DNA from: Nitrobacter hamburgensis X14 | GTDB lineage: Bacteria; Pseudomonadota; Alphaproteobacteria; Rhizobiales; Xanthobacteraceae | DNA: 64,000 nucleotides | Direction: 5' to 3' | Assembly: GCF_000013885.1 (NCBI RefSeq) | Contig: NC_007964.1 | Coordinates: 1,102,001-1,166,000, forward strand | In this document: positions 30,289 through 39,405 of the stretch, piece after piece | Position numbering within the stretch: the stretch's first letter is position 1 | Layout: every line of letters begins with the position of its first letter | Notes under the pieces: generated by a model | The model's database searches: none | What the model was told of the DNA's origin: nothing | What the model saw: only the letters and a program-made list of their open reading frames with translations | Program-made: the position numbers and the translations under genes

Positions 30289-30819
30289 ATGAGTGAACCC
30301 TATGTCGGAGAAATCCGGCTGTTCGGCTTCTCCCGCGTGCCGCAGGGTTGGCTCCCCTGCAACGGCTCGCTCCAGCCGATCTCTCAGTATGAAGTGCTTT
30401 TTTCGTTGGTCGGAACGACCTATGGCGGCGATGGTGTGACGACCTTCGGCACGCCGAACCTCAGCGGCCGCGTCCCCGTTCACTCCGGGACCGGTCCTGG
30501 CGTATCGCCTCGCGTTATCGGCGAGATCGGCGGCAGCGAAAAGGTGACTCTGCTATCGGCACACATGCCTTACCACGATCATCCGATGGTCGCGACGACC
30601 GGGCCAGCCAATTCCAGCCAGATCACACCGAGCCTCGAACTCGGGACGGTCGCGGGCGATACCATGTACACCAGCGACGTGAAGGACGTGGGCGGCGCAA
30701 ACACGGCACCGACATCGACCTCGATGGCAGGCCGCAATATCCCGCACGATAACCTCATGCCCACGCTGCCGGTGCAGTTCTGCATCGCGTTCGCTGGGAT
30801 TTACCCGGCTCAGAACTGA
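30289..30819 (+). CDS. Tail-collar / microcystin-dependent-type protein 2
   Basis: 176 residues with the same order of blocks: YVGEIRLFGFSRVPQGWLPC, NGSLQPISQYEVLFSLVGTT, YGGDGVTTFGTPNLSGRVP, MPYHDHPM and PVQFCIAFAGIYPAQN. The middle segment (about 95-145) diverges strongly from its paralogues. It starts 34 bp after the first paralogue, with GGAGG at about 30276. Confidence 0.9.
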   Translation: MSEPYVGEIRLFGFSRVPQGWLPCNGSLQPISQYEVLFSLVGTTYGGDGVTTFGTPNLSGRVPVHSGTGPGVSPRVIGEIGGSEKVTLLSAHMPYHDHPMVATTGPANSSQITPSLELGTVAGDTMYTSDVKDVGGANTAPTSTSMAGRNIPHDNLMPTLPVQFCIAFAGIYPAQN

Positions 30820-30863
30820 TCCGACGCTTCAACGCAGTTCAAACTTTCGAGGGCACAGCCGCC

Positions 30864-31406
30864 ATGGAACCATTCATCGGTCAGATCCAGATATTCGGCT
30901 TCAACTACGCGCCCCGTAACTGGGCTTTCTGCAACGGAGCGACATTGGCCATCCGGCAGAATACGGCGCTCTTTTCCCTTCTCGGCACGATGTATGGCGG
31001 GGACGGTGTCACGACATTCATGCTGCCGAACTTCGCCGGCCGCACCGGCTGCAACCAGGGTCAAGGCGTCGGTTTGACGGCGCGCACCATCGGTGAGGCC
31101 TTCGGCGAGAACAGCGTGGCGTTGGTTTCGGAGGAAATGCCTTCGCATTCGCATTCGTTCACGGTCTATAATCAGACCGACACCACCAAGCGCACGAGCG
31201 CGCCAGCCAACGGCTCCTCGCTGGTCGTTCCGCAAAACAGCACACCTTTCAGTTCGAGCGGAACGGCGAATACCCAGTTTTCACCACACATGGGCGGCTT
31301 GACTGGCGGAAACCAGCCACATGAGAATCGGCAACCCTACCTCGCCATGAACTTCTGTATTGCCCTGCAGGGCGTCTTTCCAGCTTTCGGCGATGCCGTT
31401 GCCTGA
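30864..31406 (+). CDS. Tail-collar / microcystin-dependent-type protein 3
   Basis: 180 residues: FIGQIQIFGFNYAPRNWAFC, NGATLAIRQNTALFSLLGTM, YGGDGVTTFMLPNFAGRTG, MPSHSHSF and AMNFCIALQGVFPAFGDAVA. Its last codons overlap the acetyltransferase gene by 14 bp, so the two are translated from one message. Confidence 0.9.
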   Translation: MEPFIGQIQIFGFNYAPRNWAFCNGATLAIRQNTALFSLLGTMYGGDGVTTFMLPNFAGRTGCNQGQGVGLTARTIGEAFGENSVALVSEEMPSHSHSFTVYNQTDTTKRTSAPANGSSLVVPQNSTPFSSSGTANTQFSPHMGGLTGGNQPHENRQPYLAMNFCIALQGVFPAFGDAVA

Positions 31407-31980
31407 TGTGTCGCCGCTGCCGGATTTTCCGGCGCGTCATGCCGACACTCCCGTTTGCGCCGAGCCGGTAACTTTTCGGCGTGCCACGCGCAATGATCTG
31501 ACGTTCCTGCGCGAGTTGTATCGCTCATTCCGCGCCGACGAATTCGCGTCGCTCGCGTGGTCCCCCGAACAGATGCGCGCGTTTCTGGACCAGCAGTTCG
31601 ATCTCCAGCATCGCGCCTATGTGGCGACTTTTCCGCAGGCGGATTTCCTGCTGATCTTGTCGGAGGGGATGCCGGTCGGTCGGCTCTATCTCGACGCCAG
31701 CCACGACCATTGGCACATCGTCGACATCGGTCTCACATCGGAGCGGCGCAATGGCGGTCTTGGGTTCGCGGTCATGCAGGCAGTCAAGCGGCACGCGCAA
31801 GCTTCGGCCGCCGCCGGCGTCGTGCTCCATGTTGCCTGTGACAATCAGGGGGCGCAGCGATTCTATCGCAGGCTGGGCTTTCGCGAGGTTGCGCGCGAAG
31901 AACCGACTTGCGTGCGGATGGTATGGACTCCCGAACCGGACGCTGTCCCAGGACAGGTTGCTTTGCCTGCCGTCAATTGA
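31393..31980 (+). CDS. GNAT-family N-acetyltransferase
   Basis: 195 residues. The acetyl-CoA fold is visible: TFRRATRNDLTFLRELYRS at the N-terminal strand-helix, VGRLYLDASHDHWHIVDIGL as the central strands, a SERRNGGLGFAVMQAVKRHA pyrophosphate-binding loop with a variant R-N-G-G-L-G, and DNQGAQRFYRRLGF. GNATs of this type often follow tail-collar trios, which suggests modification of those proteins or of a partner; that is inference from context. Confidence 0.85.
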   Translation: MPLPDVSPLPDFPARHADTPVCAEPVTFRRATRNDLTFLRELYRSFRADEFASLAWSPEQMRAFLDQQFDLQHRAYVATFPQADFLLILSEGMPVGRLYLDASHDHWHIVDIGLTSERRNGGLGFAVMQAVKRHAQASAAAGVVLHVACDNQGAQRFYRRLGFREVAREEPTCVRMVWTPEPDAVPGQVALPAVN

Positions 31981-32266
31981 AAATCGCCTGGTAGACGATC
32001 CCTTGCCGGTCGCGCGCCACCGGCACGATGAATATTTCGATCGGCCCGACGGTCGCGTTCGTCATTCGATAGATCTTCTGCGGAAGGACAACAGATGATC
32101 CGCTGCGAAACAGCAGAGAGAAAGGCTGACGCATCGTGGTCGCGAAGCCGTTTTGCGGCAAGGGGCGCGCTTCCGACAACGTCAAGGCAACCGATGTCGC
32201 TCCAAGATCGACGTCGAACCCTTGCCCCAGGCAACCGGCGAAGCGCTCCAGTGTCATCAATTGCAT
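31973..32266 (-). CDS. DUF6916-like small protein
   Basis: 97 residues, convergent with and overlapping the acetyltransferase gene by 8 bp. It reads MTLERFAGCLGQGFDVDLGA, then TLSEARPLP, QPFSLLFRSGSSVVLPQKIY, IEIFIVPVARD and YQAIFN, the block order I associate with the DUF6916 family that accompanies tail-collar genes. All-beta, no signal peptide. Function unknown. Confidence 0.7.
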   Translation of the reverse strand: MQLMTLERFAGCLGQGFDVDLGATSVALTLSEARPLPQNGFATTMRQPFSLLFRSGSSVVLPQKIYRMTNATVGPIEIFIVPVARDRQGIVYQAIFN

Positions 32267-32580
32267 GCCATGAGGCCCCCTCTGCCTGCCCGGTTCATCG
32301 ACATGAACCGTTTAAGAACTATGCCTTCGAATATCGGAGTGCGCGACGTATGTCTCGCCGGACCCGCCATCGATCGGACGGTGACGAACAGCTTCGAGCG
32401 ATCGACTATTATTCTAACTATCCATAGTATAAACAAGTATATAATTTCTTTTTTGTTTTCATCAAAAGTATGTTTCAAGTTATTTCGCCTTTCATTCTGG
32501 ACATGGTTCCGTATTTGACGCACTATACTTGCGGGCGGCTATCAAGATAGTTCAAGCCAGAGACAGTTGAAGGGGGTCCC
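32267..32580. promoter_or_regulatory. AT-rich leader of the oxidase operon
   Basis: 314 bp; from about 32390 to 32520 it is far more AT-rich than the rest of the window and contains ACTAT-CC-ATAGT (32417-32428) and several TATA-like stretches. It should hold the promoter of the multicopper oxidase operon and also that of the leftward DUF6916 gene. No known operator is recognised. Confidence 0.45.
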
Positions 32581-34731
32581 ATGTTGCGTGGTGGATCGGC
32601 GGCGCTCGCCAGATTTTTCGCGGGTGTTTTTGTCAGTGGTTTAGGGGTCGTCGGCTTAGGGGTCGTCGCGGCATGTCCCGCAGCCGCCGAGATCATCAAC
32701 CCCTCTGTGCTGCAGGACGAGCGGGCGCCGATTGCCAAGCCTGCCCTCAACCAGCCTGCTCTCAACAAGCCCACCCTCAAGAAGCAGGCACCTGCCGCGC
32801 CACTGCCCGGCAATACCGAGCCTGTGCGCGGCGACCGCCAGCTCGATCTCAAGATCGACTATATCGACAACCAGATCTACAATCCGTCCACGGGTGGATA
32901 CGACAAGGTCCATTTGCGCGGCTACACCGGCAAAGGCGTCGACCCCAAGGCGCCTTATGTTTCGCCGACGATCGAGGCCATCCCTGGCGACACCGTGCGC
33001 ATTACCCTCGACAACAAGCTGCCGGCAGGACCGCAACCTGGTGACCCCGGCTGCATGCCGGGTGCGCAGATGCCTGATATCCCGCACTGCTTCAACGGCA
33101 CCAATCTCCATACCCATGGGCTGTGGGTGAGCCCCACCGGCAACAGCGATAATGTCCTGCTGTCGATCAACCCGCAGACGCGTTTCACCTACGAATACAA
33201 TATCCCGTCGGATCATCCTTCCGGTACCTTCTGGTACCACACCCACCGCCATGGCTCGACCGCGCTGCAGGTCTCGAGCGGTATGGCCGGCGCCCTGATC
33301 ATTCGCGGCAACCGTTTCCCGACCCCGACCGCGCATGGCGACCTCGATACGCTGATCCCGACCTCGGCGATCCCGGAGCGGGTGCTGGTGATGCAGCAGA
33401 TCCAGTATGCCTGCCGCGGGCCTGCCGCCAAGCCGGGCGAACTCGGCCCGATCAAGCAGGACGCCAACGGCCGCTATATCTGCGATCCGGGCGATGTCGG
33501 CGGCATCGAGGGCTATGACCAGTTCGGCCCGGGCACCTGGCCTGCGTCAGGTCGCTATACCTCGCTCAACGGGCTTGTATTCGATCCGAACAACCCGCTG
33601 AAAGCGAAACAGGGCCGGATCGAACGCTGGCGCATGATCCATGCCGGCGTGCGCGATACGATCAGCCTGCAGTTCTTCAAGGTGCGTGACGGCAAGTTGA
33701 AGCCCGGCACGAAAACGTTGCTGAAAGCCGACGCCACTGCGGCCTTCATCAAGGATACGTGCGGCACCACGCCTGTGCCCTACATGCAGGTCGCGGTCGA
33801 CGGCCTGACGATGGGCGCGGGGCAAATGACCAGGCTTGCCACGCTCCAGCCCGGCTATCGCGTGGACGCGCTTGTCGTGTTCCCGGACGCCGGACGGTAC
33901 TGCGTGATCGACTCCTCGGCGCCGAAATCGGGCGTCGTCAACGGGCTCGATGTCGGGCCACGGCTGCTGGCGGTGGTCGATGTCGCCGCGGGAGCGCCGG
34001 TCAAGGATGTCGAATCCTACATCAACGGCAAGCTGCTGACGCTGGCCAAGGCCAACATGCCGGACGACGTCAAATCGACGGTGATTGCAGATCTCAAGAA
34101 CGGAACAAAACTGACGAGCTTCACGCCGCATCCCGACGTCACGGACGACGAGGTGAAGGGTAACGGTACGCAGGAGCTGACCTTCTTCATCGACACGACG
34201 GGGCCGGACGTTAAGTTCGAAGTCGGCAACACGCTCAACACCGCTGATGTGAAACCCTATGACCCAACCCGCATCGACCGCTCGTTGCCGCTCGGCAAGG
34301 CGCAGGAATGGACGCTGCAGTCGCATTTCGTCAGCCATCCGTTCCATATCCACGTCAATCCGTTCCAGGTCGTCTCGATCCTCGATCCCAACGGCAAGGA
34401 CGTCAGCGCGCCGGGCGCGGTCGACGATGCCGGCGGCACGCCCCCCGATCCGCAATATCCCGGCCTCAAGGGTGTCTGGAAGGATACGCTGTGGATCAAA
34501 AGCCTGATCCCGCAATCTGCCAACGGCATCTACACGATCAAGGTCCGCACCCGCTATCAGCGCTACATAGGCGAGTACGTGCTCCATTGCCACATCCTCG
34601 ATCATGAGGACCAGGGCATGATGCAGAACGTTGCCGTGGTGCTTCCTGATCAAGTGGTCGGCACCCCCCAGGGCGATACGGTGCAGGTGGAAAGCCAGAT
34701 GCAGCCGGGTGGTCATAGTGGCCACAAATGA
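32581..34731 (+). CDS. Exported multicopper oxidase
   Basis: 716 residues. A Sec-type N-terminus (hydrophobic 10-32, AACPAAAE) is followed by a low-complexity stretch of PALNxP/LKK repeats (about 51-75) and three cupredoxin domains. Copper ligands are visible: HTHG (177-180), WYHTHRHG (218-225), HPFHIH (586-591) and HCHILDHEDQGM (669-680), the last carrying the type 1 Cys and two His with Met as axial ligand. The enzyme oxidises phenols, amines or metal ions with reduction of O2 to water. Laccase-like activity is most likely given the adjacent tyrosinase, but metal oxidation cannot be excluded. It is the first gene of a five-gene operon and ends 14 bp after the tyrosinase start. Confidence 0.93.
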   Translation: MLRGGSAALARFFAGVFVSGLGVVGLGVVAACPAAAEIINPSVLQDERAPIAKPALNQPALNKPTLKKQAPAAPLPGNTEPVRGDRQLDLKIDYIDNQIYNPSTGGYDKVHLRGYTGKGVDPKAPYVSPTIEAIPGDTVRITLDNKLPAGPQPGDPGCMPGAQMPDIPHCFNGTNLHTHGLWVSPTGNSDNVLLSINPQTRFTYEYNIPSDHPSGTFWYHTHRHGSTALQVSSGMAGALIIRGNRFPTPTAHGDLDTLIPTSAIPERVLVMQQIQYACRGPAAKPGELGPIKQDANGRYICDPGDVGGIEGYDQFGPGTWPASGRYTSLNGLVFDPNNPLKAKQGRIERWRMIHAGVRDTISLQFFKVRDGKLKPGTKTLLKADATAAFIKDTCGTTPVPYMQVAVDGLTMGAGQMTRLATLQPGYRVDALVVFPDAGRYCVIDSSAPKSGVVNGLDVGPRLLAVVDVAAGAPVKDVESYINGKLLTLAKANMPDDVKSTVIADLKNGTKLTSFTPHPDVTDDEVKGNGTQELTFFIDTTGPDVKFEVGNTLNTADVKPYDPTRIDRSLPLGKAQEWTLQSHFVSHPFHIHVNPFQVVSILDPNGKDVSAPGAVDDAGGTPPDPQYPGLKGVWKDTLWIKSLIPQSANGIYTIKVRTRYQRYIGEYVLHCHILDHEDQGMMQNVAVVLPDQVVGTPQGDTVQVESQMQPGGHSGHK

Positions 34732-36718
34732 AGCGCAGCAGCCAGGTTTGCCCGCGCCATTTACATGGAGCGATGTCGAAGCGATCTTTGCCGCCGCAGG
34801 TGGTACCAAGGGACCCGGCAGCCTGACGGGGCTGACGCTGCCTGAATTCCTGGCGCTCCAGCTGCATGGGATGCCGCTGGTCGCGCCACTCACCACCACG
34901 TGCTGCGGCAAAAGCGATACCAAGGGCCGTGGTGCGCGATCGGCGCTGATCCGCGGGCTGCGCGGACTGCCGCCGTTCGACGGGAAGCAGTTTCCTCGAC
35001 TGCCCTGGGGCGGCTCGCCGGTCGCCGATGAGGATATCGACCGGATCGAAATGTGGATCGAGGAAGGCTGTCCCGAGGGCTTGATCGGGTCGGTTGCGCT
35101 CGCCGGCGAAGTGAGCGTGACGACCGAGGCTCGCGTCCAGGTCAAGGGGCTTGCCGGTCCCGTCTTTGGTCCGGCATCCGATCCGGCGGCGTGGCGCTAC
35201 GCCAAAGGCGAGTTGCGGCAGCGAATGGATGTCGATGTGCTGGGCGAGCCGCAGAAAGAGCGGCTGCGCTACGCCTTTCGCGAACTCTACAAGCTCAACA
35301 AATGGGTCGGTGACAAGCGCAGCTACAACAATCTGGCCTTGATCCACCAGAACCACTGTCAGCATGGCTGGGAGCGTTTCCTGCCGTGGCATCGCGTCTA
35401 TCTTTATGAGTTCGAGCAAGCCCTGCAGGACTTTTGCCCGGATGTGACCATGCCATGGTGGGATTTTCCGGCCCCGCGCTACAAGCCGGAGAATCCGGCC
35501 GATGGCGCGATCCTTCCCGATGCATTCAAGGGTTTCCTCACCGATGCCTCGGTTCGCTTCCTGCGCGCTCATGGTTTCCCGGCCGAGGTCGAGACGCTGG
35601 TGGGCCAACTGTGGGCCAATCCGACGCAAGTCTACGATGCAGTCAGCGCCGCTTGCGGCGCGGACTATGTGGAGGGAGAGAACCGCAAAAGGCTGATCGA
35701 CGCGCTGCTGGAAGCCAATTCGCTCTGGTATCCGCTGCGCTATTCCGGCCAATTCGGCAAAGGCACGATCAACACGGCCATCCACTACCACTATCCGGCT
35801 CAGGAAGACATCGACGAGATTCTCAGCCTGCGCACCTTCCGCGATTTCGGCGGCGGCAGCCTCTATGTCGACAGCTTCGGATTCCTGGACCAGAACCCGC
35901 ACAACACGATGCATATCTGGACCGGGGGCATGAACCCGGCGTTCACGACCGATGCTCCCGCCAACCGCAACAGCGCGGTGCGCGTTGCCGGCCGCAAGTT
36001 CCACCAGCGCGACGATCTCTATTCGGAGCCCCAGTTCGGCGACATGTTCTCGAACCTGACCGCGTCCTACGACCCGATCTTCTGGCCCGTGCACGCGAAT
36101 ATAGACCGGCTCTGGTGGCGCTGGCAGCAGGATCACCCGGACGGCCTGCCGGCCGATCTCGATTCCGCTGTGACGCCGTGGAGCTACGCCGTGCGCGATA
36201 CGCTCGACATGAACCGCTTCGGCTATGAGTATGTTCGCGGCGGATGCCTCATGCCGGTGGGATTGACCAATCCCGTTGGACGCTTCGTCTCGGCGCCGAT
36301 TGCCGTACCCGATGCAACGAAGACCTTCCGCTCGGCCGAAGTGCGGCTGCACCGCGTGCCGCAACTGCCGCGCTCATGCTTCATCCGCGTGTTTCTCAAC
36401 ACGCCGGATGCCGACGCCAGCACGCCGCTCGATGTGCCGGGCTACGCCGGCTACGCTTCGGTCTTCGGCCATGGTGAGTGTTTCGGCGGGCCTGGGCATT
36501 GCGAAATTCCGCCAGCGGAGAATCGCAAGTTCGATCTGCGCGAGCGCAGCATGAACACGCCGCGCAACCACCGCATCGATGTGACTCGCGCGGCACGGCG
36601 GCTGATCGTGGCCGGTGCCACCCGCCTCACGGTGAGCCTGGTGGTGATCGGCGCCTCCTATGAGGAAGACCGCGAGTTGCTGAGGCTGGACGGGGTCTCG
36701 CTCAACTTTCTCGATTGA
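34718..36718 (+). CDS. Tyrosinase-type polyphenol oxidase with N-terminal extension
   Basis: 666 residues from a GTG at 34718 inside the end of the preceding gene; GTG 34709 is an alternative. The central type 3 copper domain has CuA ligands in LIHQNHCQHGWERFLPWHR (His210/213, His216, His225) and CuB ligands PHNTMH (His395, His399) and FWPVHANIDRLWW (His459). It should hydroxylate monophenols and/or oxidise o-diphenols to quinones. The first 110 residues resemble a c-type cytochrome-like fold (LRGLPPFDGKQFPRLPW, ADEDIDRIEMWIEEGC) but lack CxxCH, so no haem is expected. The C-terminal 180 residues are beta-rich, like the shielding domain of other tyrosinases. No signal peptide is visible, so export, if any, is non-classical. 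Confidence 0.9.
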   Translation: MATNEAQQPGLPAPFTWSDVEAIFAAAGGTKGPGSLTGLTLPEFLALQLHGMPLVAPLTTTCCGKSDTKGRGARSALIRGLRGLPPFDGKQFPRLPWGGSPVADEDIDRIEMWIEEGCPEGLIGSVALAGEVSVTTEARVQVKGLAGPVFGPASDPAAWRYAKGELRQRMDVDVLGEPQKERLRYAFRELYKLNKWVGDKRSYNNLALIHQNHCQHGWERFLPWHRVYLYEFEQALQDFCPDVTMPWWDFPAPRYKPENPADGAILPDAFKGFLTDASVRFLRAHGFPAEVETLVGQLWANPTQVYDAVSAACGADYVEGENRKRLIDALLEANSLWYPLRYSGQFGKGTINTAIHYHYPAQEDIDEILSLRTFRDFGGGSLYVDSFGFLDQNPHNTMHIWTGGMNPAFTTDAPANRNSAVRVAGRKFHQRDDLYSEPQFGDMFSNLTASYDPIFWPVHANIDRLWWRWQQDHPDGLPADLDSAVTPWSYAVRDTLDMNRFGYEYVRGGCLMPVGLTNPVGRFVSAPIAVPDATKTFRSAEVRLHRVPQLPRSCFIRVFLNTPDADASTPLDVPGYAGYASVFGHGECFGGPGHCEIPPAENRKFDLRERSMNTPRNHRIDVTRAARRLIVAGATRLTVSLVVIGASYEEDRELLRLDGVSLNFLD

Positions 36719-36757
36719 ACGGAAGACGCGGCCGGTACGGGCGCAGGGGGAAATCAA

Positions 36758-39403
36758 TTGGCCGACCCAACAGTCTATCGCATCCACCCGGCCGTCGGCA
36801 TCGCCCGGCTCGGCGACAGCCCCGAGGCCTTCTGTATCTCGCCGGAAAAGCCGTCGCAGTTGCCGATCGAATGCGACGCCGACGGCAACGCTGCCGAAGG
36901 CGATGCACCGATCAAGCACTTCAAGGACAACAAGGGTCGCATCAAGCGCCAGGCCGCGCGTTTCCAGATCTTCGTCTATGACGCGGCCAATCCCCAAGGC
37001 ATTCCGCTCAAGATCGGCGATCATGTCGAGGGCGGCGGCAATCGTGGCAAGTTGGTCGATATCCAGTGGCGCGTTCAACTCGCCAACAAGAAGGCGGTAT
37101 GGTTCACGTTCGACGGCCTGCGCGGCGAGGCCGGCTACCCCACCGACACGCCGCTGCGCAATGCCGCCATCACCGATCCGGTGGAACGGCAAAATCTGAT
37201 CATCGACGCTGGCCCCCAGGCCGTTGACTGCACGGCGCGGCGCAAGGCGAGCTTCGGGCGAGACACCAATCCGGCCTACGCCGTCACCTTCCCGCCGACC
37301 GGGATGGCACCGCACGACATCGCCACGCTCGGCGACATGATGACGGACGACAGCGGACGGCTGCTGGTGCTTGGCGGGCACGGCAACAGCGGCTCGTTCT
37401 TGAGCGGGTTCGGCCATCCGCGCATCGAGACCTACGCCAACAGCGACGGCTGGTTCGATGACATCTCAGACGGGCCGGTGATGGCGCGGCTGGTGATGAT
37501 GGAGGAGCGCGTCCAGGCATTGCGCTACATCGATGTCGAATATCCAGCCTGGGTGCTGGTCGGCTATCCGCGCTATGCGCCGGAAGTGCTCGACATGATC
37601 ACGCTTGCAGATGTGGTCGAGGACATGTCGATCCGCGAATTTGCCTATCGCACCGATATGTACGGCACCACTGGGACGTTCGACGCGCCGCAGAAGATCG
37701 ATCCTACCGATACGGCGGCCCTGCTTCACTGGAAGGCGGGGTCGGTTGAGTGGAATCCGGCCTATCGCCCGTGGTTCTGGCGCGACATCTGGCCGATCCT
37801 GTTTCGCGCCGACGAATTCTCCTATTTCGCCAACATCCTCCAGCTATCGAACTTTCCGCACAACCAGTCGAGCCGGGGAACTTTCGATCCCTATCGCCTG
37901 TGCATCCCGCCACGGATCGCGCCGCGCGCGCTGGCGCAGAAGGAGGCGCGTTCAAAGGACGAGCATGTCAGCGGACGTCTCCTCGAGGTCGCAGTCGAGC
38001 CGAGTCTGATGCTGCTCGATGCGACGCAGGCCCCCGGCGCGGCGGATGATGCCGTGGTCGGCGATGCCGCCGCTGCGCTCAGGACGGCGGCGGCGGCGTT
38101 CACCGCAGCGGTCTGCCCGCCCGACAATGGTGAAGCGCCACGCGCCTACGCCGCGCGCTGGCAAAAGATCTTCGCAGGCAATGACGCGGGAGCCGATGCC
38201 GCCTACGTGGAGGCACGCAACGCTTTCGATGCGGTGGTCGCCGGTGTGATTGAGCGCATCGCCGCGGCTGCCGCGCCGCCGCCAAAGCGGATGCTGAAGC
38301 TCGCCCGATCTTCGTCGCGGCAGGAGCCCACCGAGCCGGATCGAAGCACCGATCCTGATGAGCCGATTGAAGCGGCGCTGCGGCGGCTGGCGCTCGAATA
38401 CCGTTCCGGCCAGTTGCTTGAGCGCGCGCTTGCCGCTGCGGCGAAAGATGCCATCACTGATCCCGGCCGTTCCGCGCGGCAATATCTGTTCGATCTGCTG
38501 CGCAAACCCGGCGAGGAGAATCTGTTCCATCTCGACGCCAACCCCGCGACGCGCACCTATCACCTGCCGCTGATGCCGCTGCTTGCCGGCGATAATCCGA
38601 TCACCAACAAAACGGTGAGCAAGTTCCTGCGGCTGACGGACACGCAGCTTTTCCTGCTGCGACAATGGGCAGCGGGCGTATTTATCGACGAAGTTGATGC
38701 CGGCTTCGCGCCGGCGATCGATCCGTGGCAGCCCTACAATGACTGGAATGTGCCCGGCGGCCGCGGTCTTGACCGGGGCGTGCTGTCGAACGGGCTCGGC
38801 GGCGCTTTCTGCCCGGGGGGCGAAGTGGCATGGATCATCCGCAACCCGGCGATCTGGCGCGAGCCCTACCGGATCAAGGCCGACCCTGAATGGTACAGTT
38901 TCGCTCTGACCGCGGCGCAGGAGAATGCCAACCGGTGGGGGGCAGGCGTCAGCGAAGAGGGCTACATCGCCTATGCTTCCGACCCGCTGTCGCAAGGCAG
39001 CGATTTCGATGTGGGCTTGCAGCCCGGCGATCTCACCAAACTCAGCGGGCTGCCGTGGCAGGCCGATTTCAACGAATGCTCTACTCAGACCATCGACGTG
39101 ACCTACGAGGAATGGAACGTCCTTTATCCCGACAGCGTCGGCAACACACTGCTGGAGCGCGAGCGTCGCGTATGGGAGACCCTGTGGTGGCCGGCGCACC
39201 GGCCGATGCAGGTCTATTATCCCGTCGGCAGCGATTTCCAGTTCCGCAGCTGGGCGCGCGGCATTCCGCAGACGCTGGCCGGTGACCTGAAGATGGTGAC
39301 CGAGTGGTCGAAACTCGGCTTTGTCGTCCGCAACCCCGGGGGAGGCCTCGATCAGCCATCGCCCGGCGTCAAATACATCTGCGTCGAAGATTCGGGAGAA
39401 TGA
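36758..39403 (+). CDS. LodA-like CTQ-dependent oxidase
   Basis: 881 residues of the L-lysine epsilon-oxidase/glycine oxidase (LodA/GoxA) family, quinoproteins whose cysteine tryptophylquinone is made from their own side chains. N-terminal VYRIHPAVGIARLGDSPEAF and GMAPHDIATLGDMMTDDSGR with LLVLGGHGNSGSF are family blocks. The cofactor region reads WQADFNEC, with Asp770 and Cys774 in the same D-x3-C spacing as LodA Asp512/Cys516. WWPAHRPMQV follows, so Trp810 or Trp811 is the likely crosslink partner. The enzyme oxidatively deaminates an amino acid with release of H2O2 and ammonia; the substrate cannot be predicted. An insert of about 200 residues (about 420-620) is Ala-rich. No signal peptide. 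LodB-like maturation protein is encoded downstream. Confidence 0.9.
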   Translation: MADPTVYRIHPAVGIARLGDSPEAFCISPEKPSQLPIECDADGNAAEGDAPIKHFKDNKGRIKRQAARFQIFVYDAANPQGIPLKIGDHVEGGGNRGKLVDIQWRVQLANKKAVWFTFDGLRGEAGYPTDTPLRNAAITDPVERQNLIIDAGPQAVDCTARRKASFGRDTNPAYAVTFPPTGMAPHDIATLGDMMTDDSGRLLVLGGHGNSGSFLSGFGHPRIETYANSDGWFDDISDGPVMARLVMMEERVQALRYIDVEYPAWVLVGYPRYAPEVLDMITLADVVEDMSIREFAYRTDMYGTTGTFDAPQKIDPTDTAALLHWKAGSVEWNPAYRPWFWRDIWPILFRADEFSYFANILQLSNFPHNQSSRGTFDPYRLCIPPRIAPRALAQKEARSKDEHVSGRLLEVAVEPSLMLLDATQAPGAADDAVVGDAAAALRTAAAAFTAAVCPPDNGEAPRAYAARWQKIFAGNDAGADAAYVEARNAFDAVVAGVIERIAAAAAPPPKRMLKLARSSSRQEPTEPDRSTDPDEPIEAALRRLALEYRSGQLLERALAAAAKDAITDPGRSARQYLFDLLRKPGEENLFHLDANPATRTYHLPLMPLLAGDNPITNKTVSKFLRLTDTQLFLLRQWAAGVFIDEVDAGFAPAIDPWQPYNDWNVPGGRGLDRGVLSNGLGGAFCPGGEVAWIIRNPAIWREPYRIKADPEWYSFALTAAQENANRWGAGVSEEGYIAYASDPLSQGSDFDVGLQPGDLTKLSGLPWQADFNECSTQTIDVTYEEWNVLYPDSVGNTLLERERRVWETLWWPAHRPMQVYYPVGSDFQFRSWARGIPQTLAGDLKMVTEWSKLGFVVRNPGGGLDQPSPGVKYICVEDSGE

Positions 39404-39405
39404 CG

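Noticed and set aside
29724..31406. Prophage tail region
   Set aside because: The tail-collar proteins lack any neighbouring capsid, portal, terminase, lysis or integrase gene and match the stand-alone microcystin-dependent type.
32257..32523. 88-codon minus-strand frame in the AT-rich leader
   Set aside because: No ribosome site, overlaps the DUF6916 gene start, and composition reflects AT-rich promoter DNA.
33547..36364. Two long minus-strand frames (532 and 608 codons) over the multicopper oxidase and tyrosinase genes
   Set aside because: Antisense to genes with complete copper motifs; no domain features of their own.
37952..39199. 415-codon minus-strand frame over the LodA-like gene
   Set aside because: Antisense shadow; the plus-strand protein has the conserved CTQ region.
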